A DNA stretch of 64,000 nt from Xylaria sp. FL1777 (GCA_022578965.1 MU400560.1:229518-293517); one strand, 5' to 3'; positions 1-10,710 are shown, counted from the stretch's first letter. Translations and numbers: made by a program. Notes: a model not told the origin generated them from the sequence alone.

Positions 1-250
1 ATTGCTGTTCTTGGATGACACCTACTAAACCCCAGCAGCCCCCCGACTACTTAGAGTCAAGCTCCCTTTCTGGCGAGACTCGTCCAACTCCTCCGCGAAC
101 CTTTTAACACCCCTTCTGTCTACCGAGTATAGGGACAGTCCCGTACTCTCTTACCCATGGTCCACATAACATCCTATCGGACGCCGCCAGCTATTTTGGG
201 CACAGAAGAGAGTGCTCGAGTTGCTCTCCTTGCGCGAGACCAACTCGAGC

Positions 251-1243
251 ATGGCGTCCACCAACGAGCCTCCCCTCTATCGTCGTCTCCGCGATGCACC
301 TGTGCAGCAGCCGCTCGAGTCACGTCCAAACCCGCCTGTCACTCCGTCTGAACTGGGCCGCGACAGGGACTTCTTGCATGGCGTGGGAGAGGTGACCAAG
401 GATCTCGACCAGCTCGTCCACAGATTGAACAGGAGGCCCATTCTCCAAGACTCACTACGATGGCACTTCCTGGGCGGGGAGCAGAGAAACGGGGTGGCGG
501 AGGAAATAGAAGATGAGAAGGGGTTCCAAGGTGGAGGCTCTGATCGGCCTCCCGCGCATATGACGATGCCATTGCAACTCTCGGAACCCAGTCCCGCACT
601 AATAAATCCCATACCGGAGCTTTCGATGCCATGCGATCCGTGCCCTTCCACAATACCACCACTCTGTGATACTCTGCAGCCACCCGACCCCATTCATTTC
701 GACAACCTGGTTACAGCCACTCCGCCAGATGACAAATCCCTCCCAAAAGCAACCGATCTCAAGCGGCCACGGCGGGCCACGGACGTGCGCCTTCACAAGA
801 GCGCTTCGAATCTTCGTATGCTAGGTCTCGTGACCGACATGATCGAGAATGGCGTACAGTGCAATGTACAAAGCTCTACTCCACCCTCACCAGCCGGAAC
901 TTCTTCAGAGCTATCGGCAATTCCCGCATCTATGCGCTGTAAAGAGCCACAGGATGCGCTCGACTCTCATTTACTACCAGGGCGTATGCAACTGGAAGTT
1001 GACATGGGCTTTAGTGAATTGGACGAGGAGACGATGCTCAATGATTCTCTGGCTTTGCGTCATGCGAGCACGCCAGCAGGAATCAGGAAATTCGGGTTCT
1101 TGCGGTATCGCTCCTCGTCCGAGGCAGCCCAATCATGCAAGAACATGAAAAAGAGCGTACCTCGTATGCGACGAAGACACAGAACGAGTCCAGCATCTGC
1201 ATCGGGATCATCCACATCCCGGCCGCCATCGACTGTGGCTTAA
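251..1243 (+). CDS. hypothetical protein, low-complexity, basic C-terminus
   Basis: This open frame encodes about 330 residues from the ATG at 251. The same frame has an earlier ATG at 212, but its extra 13 residues add nothing recognisable and 251 has the better context (ATGGCG). I recognise no family. What can be seen is a Pro/Ser/Thr-rich, probably disordered protein with a central basic stretch (KRPRR, near residue 180) followed by a short region of more ordinary composition (LHKSASNLRMLGLVTDMIENG), an acidic segment near residue 260 (ELDEET), and a strongly basic Arg/Ser tail (RMRRRHR), which could be a nuclear-localisation signal. Codon and base composition match the neighbouring real genes, and no intron is needed. 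It lies upstream of wetA on the same strand, 1.5 kb away, so a shared promoter is unlikely. It could be a nuclear or regulatory protein, but that is a guess from composition only. Confidence 0.6.
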   Translation: MASTNEPPLYRRLRDAPVQQPLESRPNPPVTPSELGRDRDFLHGVGEVTKDLDQLVHRLNRRPILQDSLRWHFLGGEQRNGVAEEIEDEKGFQGGGSDRPPAHMTMPLQLSEPSPALINPIPELSMPCDPCPSTIPPLCDTLQPPDPIHFDNLVTATPPDDKSLPKATDLKRPRRATDVRLHKSASNLRMLGLVTDMIENGVQCNVQSSTPPSPAGTSSELSAIPASMRCKEPQDALDSHLLPGRMQLEVDMGFSELDEETMLNDSLALRHASTPAGIRKFGFLRYRSSSEAAQSCKNMKKSVPRMRRRHRTSPASASGSSTSRPPSTVA

Positions 1244-2142
1244 TTATACGATTTTTGTACAGAATTTTCTTTTGTCAACCCATGTTCAATATACCCAGGG
1301 CAAGATGGGAGGCGTTACGGACGGACATGCTACCACCAAGGTTACAGCATTACAGCCGGCGAGCTGAGGCACCGGTCATCGGATAGACTATGCATATGGC
1401 GTTGGCAGCATTGGGCACGGTGATCCCTAGAGGATCTTGTATTTTGTTTCGCCGGGGTCATGATGAGACGACTAGTTGTGACAGCTATGAGATGATGAGG
1501 AAAAGATACCCAAGAGATGCAGAGCTAGGTACCACTCGATGAGCTACTCCCCATCTTCTATTGTTTTAAAAGGACGATCCAAAACGTTGATGGGTCAATT
1601 GGTTCGTCTTCACATGACCGCAGATATTGCTCGAGCTATGGTCTGCTATATCGCCCACCAGCACCATCTAGTTAATGCAATGAAACTAGCTCAATGCATC
1701 ATTCAATCAAAAAATCATTTACAAAGCGACGCTTCTCTATTCCCTATTGTTTTCGGAAACAGGATTACTGCGACATTCATGCTTTGTCCAGCTAGTTAGA
1801 CACCATGGGCACCATGATCGTGATATTAGAACAAAGACAAAGTAGATGGCAAGAGTCCACCATTAACCTAACGGGAGTAGCCAGAGCCTATCGAGTTTCA
1901 CGAAAAGGTGGTTTTGCGGTAATATACACGACGAGGAAAGTTCATGTTAAAGCTGACAGAATGTAGGGAGGCTACCACATTTAATTCTTGCTCCTAATGT
2001 CTTTCCCTCCCAACAAAAGATGCCATACCACTTATTAGACCGCCGTTCGTTCTACGGCCATAGAGGAATTGACGGAGGTCTCGGATTGTATGAGGGGTCT
2101 TCTTTTGGATAGGAAATGCTCGTCTCCCAGCTGGCGGCTCTG

Positions 2143-2148
2143 CATTCC
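2143..2148 (+). promoter_or_regulatory. AbaA-type CATTCY element upstream of wetA
   Basis: CATTCC on the plus strand. AbaA (TEA/ATTS-domain factor) is known in Aspergillus to bind CATTCY and to activate wetA. Further copies lie at 2400-2405 (minus strand) and 2447-2452 (plus strand). The match is seen; the function is inferred from the family. Confidence 0.4.
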
Positions 2149-2399
2149 AGTTTCTTTGTCTCACTCTGCACCCCACATAGGTTTGTGCAGTGCGGTGCAA
2201 GAGTCTGCTCTATATTATAATGACTCGGGTCAACAACGAGCTAGCCTACGTTCTTTGAGCATCTTTTTTTCTTTGTCTCCTCCCCCGAGGGTACCTCAAT
2301 ATGCCGTAGGAAGTCCCGCTAGACGGGCACACTCGGCAAGGTAGTATGACAGTCGAGGGAGATGTACTCGATACCCCTATCCTTTATAAGACCTCGAGA

Positions 2400-2405
2400 G
2401 GAATG
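2400..2405 (-). promoter_or_regulatory. AbaA-type CATTCY element upstream of wetA
   Basis: GGAATG on the plus strand, i.e. CATTCC on the minus strand. It lies 12-15 bases after a TATA-like TTTATAAG (2383-2390) and 42 bases before the next CATTCC copy. Function is inferred. Confidence 0.4.
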
Positions 2406-2446
2406 GGCTCTCACGGAAGCTCAGATTCACTTGATGCCCTAGCCCA

Positions 2447-2452
2447 CATTCC
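2447..2452 (+). promoter_or_regulatory. AbaA-type CATTCY element upstream of wetA
   Basis: CATTCC on the plus strand, about 290 bases before the wetA ATG. It is the third copy of this hexamer within about 310 bases. Function is inferred from known AbaA control of wetA. Confidence 0.4.
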
Positions 2453-2744
2453 TCTGGATGATCCTGATTGTTCGTCTTATTGCTACAGGCATCTGTCATG
2501 ACTTATCTTTAGTACCTTCAGCCTTAGGGAGGCTTATGTTCATATCTCGTCGTTGCTGTGCCAGACTTTCTCATACTTTGTTGACTTACATGAAAGTAGA
2601 TACAAGCACGACCTCCTATCTTCTCAATCTCTTCCTCCAATAGCTACCCTACCACATTGTTATTCCTGGGGGGGAGGTCTTCTTCTATCCACTTACCATT
2701 CAACACCTGTGTAGCTGTGCTTACCTTTCTTTTTCGTCAACAAG

Positions 2745-4862
2745 ATGGCCTTCGCGGCAGTACACTTTCCTCAGGACAATGATCAGAGCCAGCTCTCCAT
2801 CTGGCACAACAATGATCAGCTGACAATCACAGACGATGATTTCTGTGATACTTTCATCACCTTTGATGCTGGAGATACAGCAACATTGGGCGCCGAGGTC
2901 TTTGAGGATCCGCCCAGTCCTTCAATTCTTCTAGAATCTCTCCACACCGAACTGACCGCTACCTCCGGGTACCCATTGGATTTGTCTCCCGATGATTTTC
3001 ATCCTGAGACACCAGCAACAGCTACGAGTGAGCCTATATCGATTGCGCCAGTTACCGCCTTGGCAGATCAAGACAGTTCCGGTTCAGCGATACTGGCAGC
3101 TTTCGCTGCAGACCCCGTTCTGAGCACCGGTTCGATATCGGATTCGGAATTACTCCGTCTGGAGGGCATATCCCTCAAGTCATCGCCACATCGACGGACT
3201 GTGACGGCACCTTCAAGCCCACTCGGTACACCGGCGCCCCCAAGCCCACGCAAGCATAGTCGGTTTATAGAGTCTGCTTACGCCACCATCCGACGAGGAG
3301 CACGCCGCCCAAAGCCCGCCGTCCAAGAACAATTCCAGTCCTTCAATGAACCCAATCTGGATGTCTTTTTAGGCGATCCGAGATGTGGACTAGACTTTGA
3401 GTTGGATTTTGATGGCTTCACAGACCCAATTATGCCCATGAAGCAAAAGACAATGGATAGTCACGGTCTACCATCGCCACCATTGACAGGTCGAATTCCC
3501 AACGAGAAACAGCATAATTCCTCAGGCTTTGTCAATGGACGCCTCGATGATCCGTTCTGCGAAGATTTTTTGGATATGCCGGCCACGATCCACTCTACCA
3601 AGCCGGACATTAACACACCCATGGGCACACCTGTAACGCCCATAATCAACAACGAGTTGTTCGCCCAGAATCCGGTCATGACTCCCCTGAAAACGAACAT
3701 AGATACCTTCCGCCAACCGCGGAAGGCATATCGGAGCACGAGCTCAGCTAAGTGGCCGACGGAGGGTTTACTACCTGATGTCAGACACGACGAGGATACA
3801 AGCATGTGGTCTTCGACCTCGCCAAGTGCTCTATATATAGCCGACCATGGAAGTAACAGCATACCGAGCCCAAGTTGGTGGGATATTTCGCAGACAGGTG
3901 AACTGATACACGCCGAACCCACGCACCACCACGCGACAAACGGCAGCGGCGTCCTCAACAACGCAGGCCACAATATCTCGATGCATAACCAACAGCAGGC
4001 CGAGATGCCATTCGAGTACAACGCAGAGCTCACGGGCCTCATGATCCACATGCCACAACCGCGCGGGCCCCAAGCAAGCGTGCTGAACTCGAACCTGAAC
4101 GAACACATCCTCGCAACGCCGACGGCATCCAACTACCACATGCAGACGACGCCGACGATGACCCGCACGCGGCCCCCGCCGCAATACAACGGCAACGGCG
4201 GCGGCGGCAGCAGCAGCAAGGGATACGGCCACACGGAGAAGCGGCAACGGCCGCGCGCCCCGTCCTCGGGCGCCAGACACCACGGCGCGCAGACGTCGCC
4301 GCGCAAGCTGCGCAACAGCATGAGCCTGGGGTATCTGCGCGAAGAAGCGCACTCGCCCTCGCCGACGACACGCCAACACCGCCACGGGCACGGTGCTCCT
4401 CCTCCTCCTCTCCCCAACGGCCACCACCACCCCCACCCGTCACACCAGCACCAGCACCAGCACCAACACCAACACCAAGAGCGCCGACAGCACCGCAGCG
4501 CGTCGCTGACGATGCGGAAGCAGCGGTCCTTCACGCGGCGCGAGTCGCGGACGGCGTCGTTCACGACATCGGCATCATCCCCTGGTGCAGGGGCAGGGGC
4601 AGGGGCAGGGGCAGGAGGGATTGGAGGTGGGGGAGTAGGGGGAGGTGGAGGGGCAGGAGGAGGATGTCTGGAGTTCAAGAACTTCACGCCCAACGACAGG
4701 AAGCAGCTGATGGAGGGCGTGGCGCCGAGCGGGTCCAGCAAGACCAAGGCGCGGCGCGAGAAGGAGGCCCAGGAGAAGGAGGAGAAGGCGCGGCAGATCA
4801 TCCAGGCCGTGGCGGCCGGCGGCGACGTGTCGAAGCTCATTGGGGAGTTCACCGGTATCTGA
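2745..4862 (+). CDS. wetA: developmental regulatory protein WetA
   Basis: WetA is the late regulator of asexual sporulation. In Aspergillus it acts after BrlA and AbaA and is needed for conidial wall maturation and spore viability. The single-exon frame gives 705 residues, longer than I would expect for Aspergillus WetA. The family call rests on the C-terminal block (residues about 646-705): an NFTP motif, then GVAPSGSSKTKARREKEA, then a Gln/Ala helix ending in AAGGDV and SKL. This is the conserved WetA signature. The first third is acidic and Ser/Thr/Pro-rich, in keeping with a transcriptional regulator. Residues about 420-640 are low-complexity: Gly and Ser runs, a His-Gln alternation near 566-575, and Gly-Ala then Gly-only runs near 613-640, just before the conserved block. 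The ATG at 2745 lies just after a pyrimidine-rich leader (ACCTTTCTTTTTCGTCAACA). CATTCC elements upstream fit AbaA control. Confidence 0.93.
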   Translation: MAFAAVHFPQDNDQSQLSIWHNNDQLTITDDDFCDTFITFDAGDTATLGAEVFEDPPSPSILLESLHTELTATSGYPLDLSPDDFHPETPATATSEPISIAPVTALADQDSSGSAILAAFAADPVLSTGSISDSELLRLEGISLKSSPHRRTVTAPSSPLGTPAPPSPRKHSRFIESAYATIRRGARRPKPAVQEQFQSFNEPNLDVFLGDPRCGLDFELDFDGFTDPIMPMKQKTMDSHGLPSPPLTGRIPNEKQHNSSGFVNGRLDDPFCEDFLDMPATIHSTKPDINTPMGTPVTPIINNELFAQNPVMTPLKTNIDTFRQPRKAYRSTSSAKWPTEGLLPDVRHDEDTSMWSSTSPSALYIADHGSNSIPSPSWWDISQTGELIHAEPTHHHATNGSGVLNNAGHNISMHNQQQAEMPFEYNAELTGLMIHMPQPRGPQASVLNSNLNEHILATPTASNYHMQTTPTMTRTRPPPQYNGNGGGGSSSKGYGHTEKRQRPRAPSSGARHHGAQTSPRKLRNSMSLGYLREEAHSPSPTTRQHRHGHGAPPPPLPNGHHHPHPSHQHQHQHQHQHQERRQHRSASLTMRKQRSFTRRESRTASFTTSASSPGAGAGAGAGAGGIGGGGVGGGGGAGGGCLEFKNFTPNDRKQLMEGVAPSGSSKTKARREKEAQEKEEKARQIIQAVAAGGDVSKLIGEFTGI

Positions 4863-4885
4863 AATTCTGAATTCTTCTCGGGCGT

Positions 4886-4940
4886 TCTGTCTTTGTCTGT
4901 CTTGTCTGTCTGTCTGTCTGTCGCTGCGTGCGTGCGTGCC
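4886..4940. repeat. imperfect TCTG/TGCG tetranucleotide repeat
   Basis: Runs of TCTG, interrupted by TTTG, change into TGCG units. The repeat lies in the 3' untranslated region of wetA, starting 24 bases after the stop codon. Confidence 0.8.
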
Positions 4941-5155
4941 TTGATGGCTGGCTGGCTTCCTTCTTGGTTGTCGTGTCCTTCTGCTGGGGGCAGCTGGCCA
5001 CTTAATTACCTGGAGACACCTTATTTCGTTCACGGGCTGCGGCGGATTGGCAAATGTCGTCGGTGCTCGTCGTGAGGGAGGGAGGCGGGGGCTGAGGCGC
5101 GTGGCTTGGTGCGGAAGAGGTCGTCGAGAAGAATTGGGAAAGCGGACCGTGCGAT

Positions 5156-5180
5156 TACCTACCTACCTACCTACCTACCT
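5156..5180. repeat. TACC tetranucleotide microsatellite
   Basis: Six uninterrupted TACC units. It is too short and of the wrong unit to be telomeric. Confidence 0.9.
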
Positions 5181-6088
5181 ATTCCCACGAGGGAACGCCA
5201 GGAAATTTGTTTCGCAGACTGGGAGATTTTGCCGACTTCGTTCTGCAGGTCGGAAGGGAGAGAAGAAGAGGAGAAGAAGAGGAGGAGAAAAGTTAAGTTG
5301 GGTGGTTGGCGAGAGACAATAATTAACAAGGGGTAATTCTTGGGTCGCGCTTCTATTTTCGTTTCCTTTTCGTTTCTTTTTTTCCGCCCTGTGCGCCCGT
5401 CGCTTCTGGGCATCCGATTCTCTAGTTTGGTTTTTCTTCTGTTATCTTTCCGCACTACCTATTCCCTCACACCCTCCCTCGTTGCCTTTTCTTTTGTGTT
5501 AGAGCATCCTCTTCTTGTACAGTATTTTGGAATATAAGGTTTTCTGGGTCTGGTGAAACATGGAGCTTATCCACCCGCCTACCCTTATGGCATCTGCCTC
5601 CTCTCTTATGTATTGGATATTGGCGTTAGGGAAAAAAGGGAGAAGGGGGGGGGAGTGTGGTTGGACAAGGGGGATTTAGGTTGTTTCTGTCTGTGTTACA
5701 ACATGGACATGCATGCCCTACGGAATAAGCATTTCTTTTTCTTCCGCGGATAGCAGGCAGGGAAGAGCAGAGGTTGATAAAAAAGAAGAGATCGACTAAT
5801 CACATCATACCCTACCCTAGGTATAGATCTGTAACACCATCTAGCTAGTACCTAATACTAGCGGGCCGCAATGCCAGCTTTTTTTTTCTTAATAACTTTT
5901 CAATCCATTTGGCCAAGTCCTATGTTTTAATGCCATTAACTCACGATCACTGTCCTTGATTATTTCTGTCACCGGTAGCTACTCGGCGAGTTGTCTTCGG
6001 GGATCATAGAATGTATGTAATTATCGACCTTGACAGGCAAGAATGAATACACTGGGTACATAGGTAGTATTATGGCTTAATTAACACC

Positions 6089-8126
6089 TCACTTCTTGTC
6101 CTCCGGACGTCCCGTGTACCACGTTATATACGTCTCAGTATGCGTAGCCTTCGCCGTCCCGTTGCTCGCAAACGTAGGCGTGACACGCGTGGTCCCGTCC
6201 GCGATGACGAGATCGCCCAAGATCCGCCGGAAGAACTCCAGCGCCGCCTTGGGCTGGTAGTACGGGATCTCGTGGCCGCTCTCGTAGATCCTCGTGAAGC
6301 TGAAGTTGCCGTACTGCCGGCTCTCGCCGAACTCCTCGCCGTCAACCATGAACGGCGCGTACCCTGTTGCCGTGAACTCTGCGCTGTGCGTATAGTTCAG
6401 CGCCAGCGAGACGGCTTCGCCGCCGAACCAGTTGCAGATGTAGTCCTGGCGTGGTTTATAGGTTAGTGGGTCGGTTGAAGACTTGGTGGGAGAGGTTGAT
6501 GTGGAAAGGGAACGAAGGGGGGAAGGGAGGCGTCACTCACTGCATCACCGTAGACCATCGCCACTCGCACCCCGTATCCTACTACGGCCTCTAGATCTTC
6601 CAATAGCTCTGGGTATACCCAATCTCCCGTGTAGTCGAATCCTGTGTATATTTGGTTACTGGATGTAGAAGTGTAGTTGATGTCGACTCCAATGGCGTTC
6701 TGGACTTTCGCGGTGTTGAGGTAATCGACCCAGGGCTCCGGCGGGATATCCGCATTGCTCTTCGCTCTTTGCCCGGGAATCAGTGAAGTCAGTTATTTCT
6801 GTTCAAAATAAGAGACTGGGGGTTTTCGAATGCTCCGAAGGCTAGAGGCCTTCTATCTAACCGAGCAAGTATTGCTATAGTTATACATTGCAGTGACACA
6901 GAGAATGTTAAATACTCACCTGATGTCATATGGGTTTCTCCCACTTGACCTGCTAAACAATCATATTTAGTATACATCACTCGTGTAAGAATAATGAGAG
7001 CGTCATATAACTCACTAATACGGCCCCTCGACTAAGTTCCTGCATATACCTACCGCTTGCGAGCAAACAGCCAAACCATCTGGCGTCGAGCGATCTCCCT
7101 CAATGCAATATTTAATCGCATCTCTGCACCCATCAGGGAACTCCCAATTCATCTTCATGAAGTTGTAGACCGTGTCATTGACCGCCTTGATGCCGTAGGT
7201 GTTGTTTACAGCGAATTCGGGGTAGTACGGCGTCTGGATGCTCGCGGAGATGATGCCGTTGATGATCCCCAGCGTGTGCATGTTGAGCTCGACGCCCTTG
7301 GCCGATCCGTTCTTGATAAGCTCGTTCTGGTCGTAGAAGTACTTGTAGAACGCGGGCCCGTAATGGCCGCCGTATGACTCGGTCCACAGGTTGAAGCTCC
7401 GCGACTTGACTCTGCTGTCCAAGCGCGGCAGTTCTTCGAGCAGAGCTTGTAGAACCTCCCATGTACCCACAGCTGCCAGCTGAGTCGTGTCGAACCTGTA
7501 TGGGTTGACATCACTGTAGCGGCCATCGGGGTGAGAGGAGTTGACGGGGAATCCGGTGTTGTCATCTACGACGCCGACGACTTTGGTCTCGTATGAGAAG
7601 CCAACGCCAATTGGTTGAGAGAGAAATAGCATATTGCTGACTTCGTTCCAAGCGTACGGGTTTAGGATTGACGTGCTCTTATTAGATGCCACGCTACATG
7701 GGCCAAGCTCTGTAAAATGACGAATAAGATGCCCGTGGTGTGCTGAGAGGCATTGGGCATCGACAATATCATACCTTCAAACAATCCAATCATTGAATCT
7801 GACCCGGGGCCACCATTGAGCCACAGGGTAATCGGAGCCTCATTTGGGTTGTTCCTGGACTCGAAAAACCAGAAGAACATATGAGTGTTCGCGTCAAGGT
7901 CGACATAGCCCGAGTAAGAGTTGACGCCAGGCGTAGTCTCGCAGACACCGCTTTTGCCGGGCTCTTTATACCGAATCGTGACGCCTCCCGGTGACTTGAT
8001 CGTCTTGACACCCGTGGGCTCGGCAGGAACTTGCCTCTTGAGAAGCTCCTCGACGTGCGGTGGGAGGAAGCTTGCAGAAGCCAAGCAAGCACCCAGCAGT
8101 AGAGCTGCTGGTGCAACGAGCTGCAT
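6089..8126 (-). CDS. secreted serine carboxypeptidase, family S10 (carboxypeptidase S1 class)
   Basis: Removes C-terminal residues from peptides, probably outside the cell or in the vacuole. My gene model has five exons: 8126-7775, 7709-7016, 6952-6920, 6766-6541 and 6445-6089, giving 553 residues. All introns start with GT and end with AG (65, 63, 153 and 95 bp), and the phases close correctly. The third intron is the least certain: it needs an AAAG acceptor and an exon of only 33 bases before it. A hydrophobic signal peptide covers residues 1-19 (ending ASAS). The oxyanion-region motif [11 protein letters not shown] is in exon 1, and GLFEELGPC spans the first splice. The catalytic triad is visible: Ser229 in [10 protein letters not shown], Asp436 in GDADYICNW across the last splice, and His493 in [10 protein letters not shown]. 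These match fungal carboxypeptidase S1, which has TESYGG where vacuolar carboxypeptidase Y has GESYAG. Several Asn-X-Ser/Thr sites fit a secreted glycoprotein. The stop at 6089 is in exon 5. Confidence 0.9.
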
Positions 8127-9600
8127 CGCGATTGATGTATTGTACGGTATCGAGAAAGCGTTTTATGAACCGAGACACGAACACTCACTCGGGAATTGGG
8201 AGAGCAAGAGTCTCACACTCGCACGAGCAGATTAACGCGTGGGAGACGCTCGGGCGTCCTACCCGGACTTTATACCTACCTCCTACATGTTCGTATCCCG
8301 TATACCCATCTCCACTCATACGACCTCGCACATATACTATCTATATTAACTGTAGTGAGCTCCCGAGCTAAGCTTCCATGTCGTTTCTTTGGCCTGCCCG
8401 ATACGGCTAAGAGCCCACAGGTCGCCCTCTTATCAATGACGTGCAGTCACTTCCGCAACGAACGGCATTGGTGATAGCCGGGGTTGGCCCGGGATTACCG
8501 TCCCGCGGTGAAATGCTGCGGGTCGTGTCGAGGGTGCGCGGGTGGCCAATGGGAGAGTGAGAGGAAGTGGTCTACCGTCGACGACGACATGGAGCTGCCT
8601 ACCTATAGCCTATCGTGCGGGATGAAGAACAGCGCTAAGATTCGGGATGAGAATATTGAAGAGTGATAATGAATTGGCTTGCTACACAGAGACACCCACA
8701 CCTAGCTCGAGTATACACACACTCCGGTAATGAATTTCATTCGTTCTCTCTTGAACTTGACTCACTGCTTTCCATGTACGAATGCCTATCTCCATGCGCA
8801 AGGGTGAGAGAAGTCGATGCTATCTGGATAGACCAGGTATCCTGGGCATACTGCCCGATTCAGTAGCTGTTATCGGCTACGAATCAACTCCATCTAATGA
8901 ACCCGCCTTCGTGCAGTGCCGATGAGGAGTACGGTACACTAATAAACGCCGACATAGCTAGTTATGCGTGGGTGGTGAATATAGCACGACTCGTGAGGCA
9001 TTTCCATCCTTGTCAATTGTTGTGCGACGACTCAATCAATCACAGACGGCCTGTCTATAGCTGAGAATGGCATGTTCCCCGAGTCCTACCCAAGAGTCAG
9101 GCTTGCGCGAGGTTGGGATTTGCTTTGTAGTATAGAGTAAAAAACCCACTTAGTTTATATACATCATCTTCCAGCACTCGTATTTCCGAGTCAATTCGTA
9201 GCGTATCGCAAAGCGTTGCGTCGTGAAGATTTTTGACAGTGGTATTTATTCAATTAGAACTGATTTCGTGTGCAATTCTCGAAATCAATGTTCGTCGTAA
9301 CTCCATAACATGGCAAGAATTCGTCCCAAGTAGAGTCCAGCACCAAGCTGTCACTCGTTCATTCGCGCATCACCACCAGGTGCATCACCACCAGGTAAGA
9401 CGGCATAGCGTGTGCGATTCAGCCAAACTCGGTCTTAAACGAATATCCCTGTAGACACAAGCAAGAGGCTAGATATGTCAGGTTAGTATGCGTATACAAC
9501 GACAATGGAAAATATATACATATGAAGCTTCCAGCTTCTCAGCCAGATAGATAACCACCTCTTCCACTCTCTCCCAATATCCAAATTCCCCTCCCCCCCC
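8127..9600. other. intergenic region upstream of the carboxypeptidase gene
   Basis: About 1.5 kb between the 5' end of the carboxypeptidase gene and the 3' end of the reductase gene. I see no gene in it. A 15-bp direct duplication (GCATCACCACCAGGT) occurs at about 9366-9395. A TATA-like TATAAA on the minus strand lies at about 8268-8273, some 140 bases upstream of the carboxypeptidase ATG. Confidence 0.5.
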
Positions 9601-10090
9601 CTACTCCCTCTTCGCCGCCTCATCCTGCGCCCTCTTCTCAGCCCTCATAGCATCATTAATGATACGATCGAGCATCCACACGGGCATCACGGCAAGGACA
9701 GCCTGCAGCGCCGCATGCGGCCAATACGGCACGACGCACTTGCGCCCGCAGCCGGTGCGCGCAAGGACCGCCCTAGCCATGGTGCGCGCGTCGGGCCGGA
9801 GCAGCGACGGCGGGTCCTGCGTGTGCGAGACGCCCGTGACGGCGCCGACGCGATGCGACACGATCTCGAGGCCGCCGGCGCCATCACTACCATCGAGCGC
9901 CGCTTCCCTCGCGAGCGCCTTGTGCAGCGTGTGCAGCGCCGCCTTGCCTGCTGAGTAGAACGACACGAGCGGGAACCCGTCGTCCGTCACGGAGCCGATG
10001 TTGATGATGAGGGCGGGTTTTTTTCTAGGGCGTGCGTCCCCTGCGTCCACTGCGCTGGGAGAAGTCCCGTCCGTCGACATCTTGTGCTGT

Positions 10091-10167
<77 letters not shown>

Positions 10168-10710
10168 GCCTCGTAACACCGGCAGCAAGGCGGCTGTGAG
10201 GAGCGTCGGGAACGCGGCGTTGAGATGCAGCGAGTCGAGGATCGCGTCTTCCCCGTACGTCTCGAGCGCGCCGAAGGCGGGCTGAGGCCCCGAGCCCGCG
10301 CAGTTGACCAGGACTGTGAGATGCAGGCTTGCGAGCTCGTCTCTGATGCGCGAGAAACCCACGGCCTCGGGGCGATGGCATTGCGATGCGTCTGCTACTA
10401 TCACGCGGACCTTGGTGTTCGGGTGCGCGGCTTCCAGCTCGCGCCGTACTGTCGCCAGCTTGCTGGGGTTTCGGCCGTGCAGCACGATGTTGAATCCGTG
10501 GCCCGCGAGTTCAAAGGCTAAATTCTTCCCAATCCCGCTGCTCGAGCCTGTGATAAGTGCCCAGGCGCGCTGGCCTGTAGCGTCTGTGTATAGGTAGCGG
10601 TGAAGACCTGACGGGCGCAGGTATAGCCATGTTGTGTCGAGGAGCTTGTAAGAGATGTATAACATGAGACTTGCGCCCAAGGTCGAGGTGAAGGTGTTGA
10701 AGGCACCCAT
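9601..10710 (-). CDS. membrane-anchored short-chain dehydrogenase/reductase with polyglutamine insert
   Basis: An NAD(P)H-dependent oxidoreductase of the SDR superfamily, nearest in layout to the very-long-chain 3-oxoacyl-CoA reductase / 17-beta-hydroxysteroid dehydrogenase 12 group. The single frame gives 369 residues. A hydrophobic segment at about 8-30 suggests an N-terminal membrane anchor, probably in the ER. The cofactor motif TGSSSGIG spans residues 54-61. NCAG (136-139) replaces the usual NNAG. The catalytic Ser is Ser240 (NIGS) and the YxxxK motif is Tyr252-Lys256 (YSAGK). Between LLPVLRG (residue 181) and the beta-5 strand ALIINIGS lies an insert: 27 glutamines (182-208) and then a polar linker to about 232. 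The enzyme core is otherwise intact, so the insert probably sits in a surface loop. Substrate is not predictable; annotation as an ER ketoreductase is an inference. The minus-strand ATG at 10710 gives the anchor and is the natural start. Confidence 0.85.
10087..10167 (-). repeat. coding CAG-CAA repeat (27 glutamine codons)
   Basis: An 81-base in-frame repeat, almost perfectly alternating CAG and CAA on the minus strand (hexanucleotide unit). CAG-CAG at one end and CAA-CAA at the other are the only breaks in the alternation. It encodes residues 182-208 of the reductase. Confidence 0.95.

Larger units (their letters stand above)
1244..2744. other. long intergenic region, wetA upstream sequence
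   Basis: About 1.5 kb without a convincing gene. Short open frames here (for example 1539-1799 and 2069-2344) have no recognisable protein character. A TATA-like TTTATAAG lies at about 2383-2390, and three CATTCC hexamers (listed separately) lie in the last 600 bases. A long regulatory upstream region is usual for conidiation regulators. The 5' end of the wetA transcript cannot be fixed from sequence alone. Confidence 0.6.
4863..6088. other. intergenic, 3' regions of wetA and the carboxypeptidase gene
   Basis: About 1.2 kb between convergent genes. It contains simple repeats (listed separately), a purine-rich G/A tract at about 5255-5300, a pyrimidine-rich stretch at about 5340-5480, and A+T-rich ends that could serve as polyadenylation regions. 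Short open frames here follow the simple repeats and are not believable genes. Confidence 0.6.

Noticed and set aside
277..693. Minus-strand open frames opposite the first gene
   Set aside because: They overlap a longer plus frame with better composition, and their Arg/Ser-rich translation is typical of an antisense shadow.
3831..4852. Several minus-strand frames of 130-240 codons opposite wetA
   Set aside because: Cys/Trp/Arg-rich translations opposite the G+C-rich 3' half of wetA; the plus strand carries the conserved WetA block.
5156..5180. TACC repeat as an interstitial telomere
   Set aside because: Fungal telomeres are usually TTAGGG. This is a six-copy tetranucleotide microsatellite.
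5047..5753. Small plus and minus frames after wetA
   Set aside because: They run through simple repeats and purine or pyrimidine tracts and have no protein character.
7690..7775. Frameshift or broken carboxypeptidase between the first two open frames
   Set aside because: A 65-bp GT-AG intron (7774-7710) restores GLFEELGPC exactly, so it is splicing and not a break.
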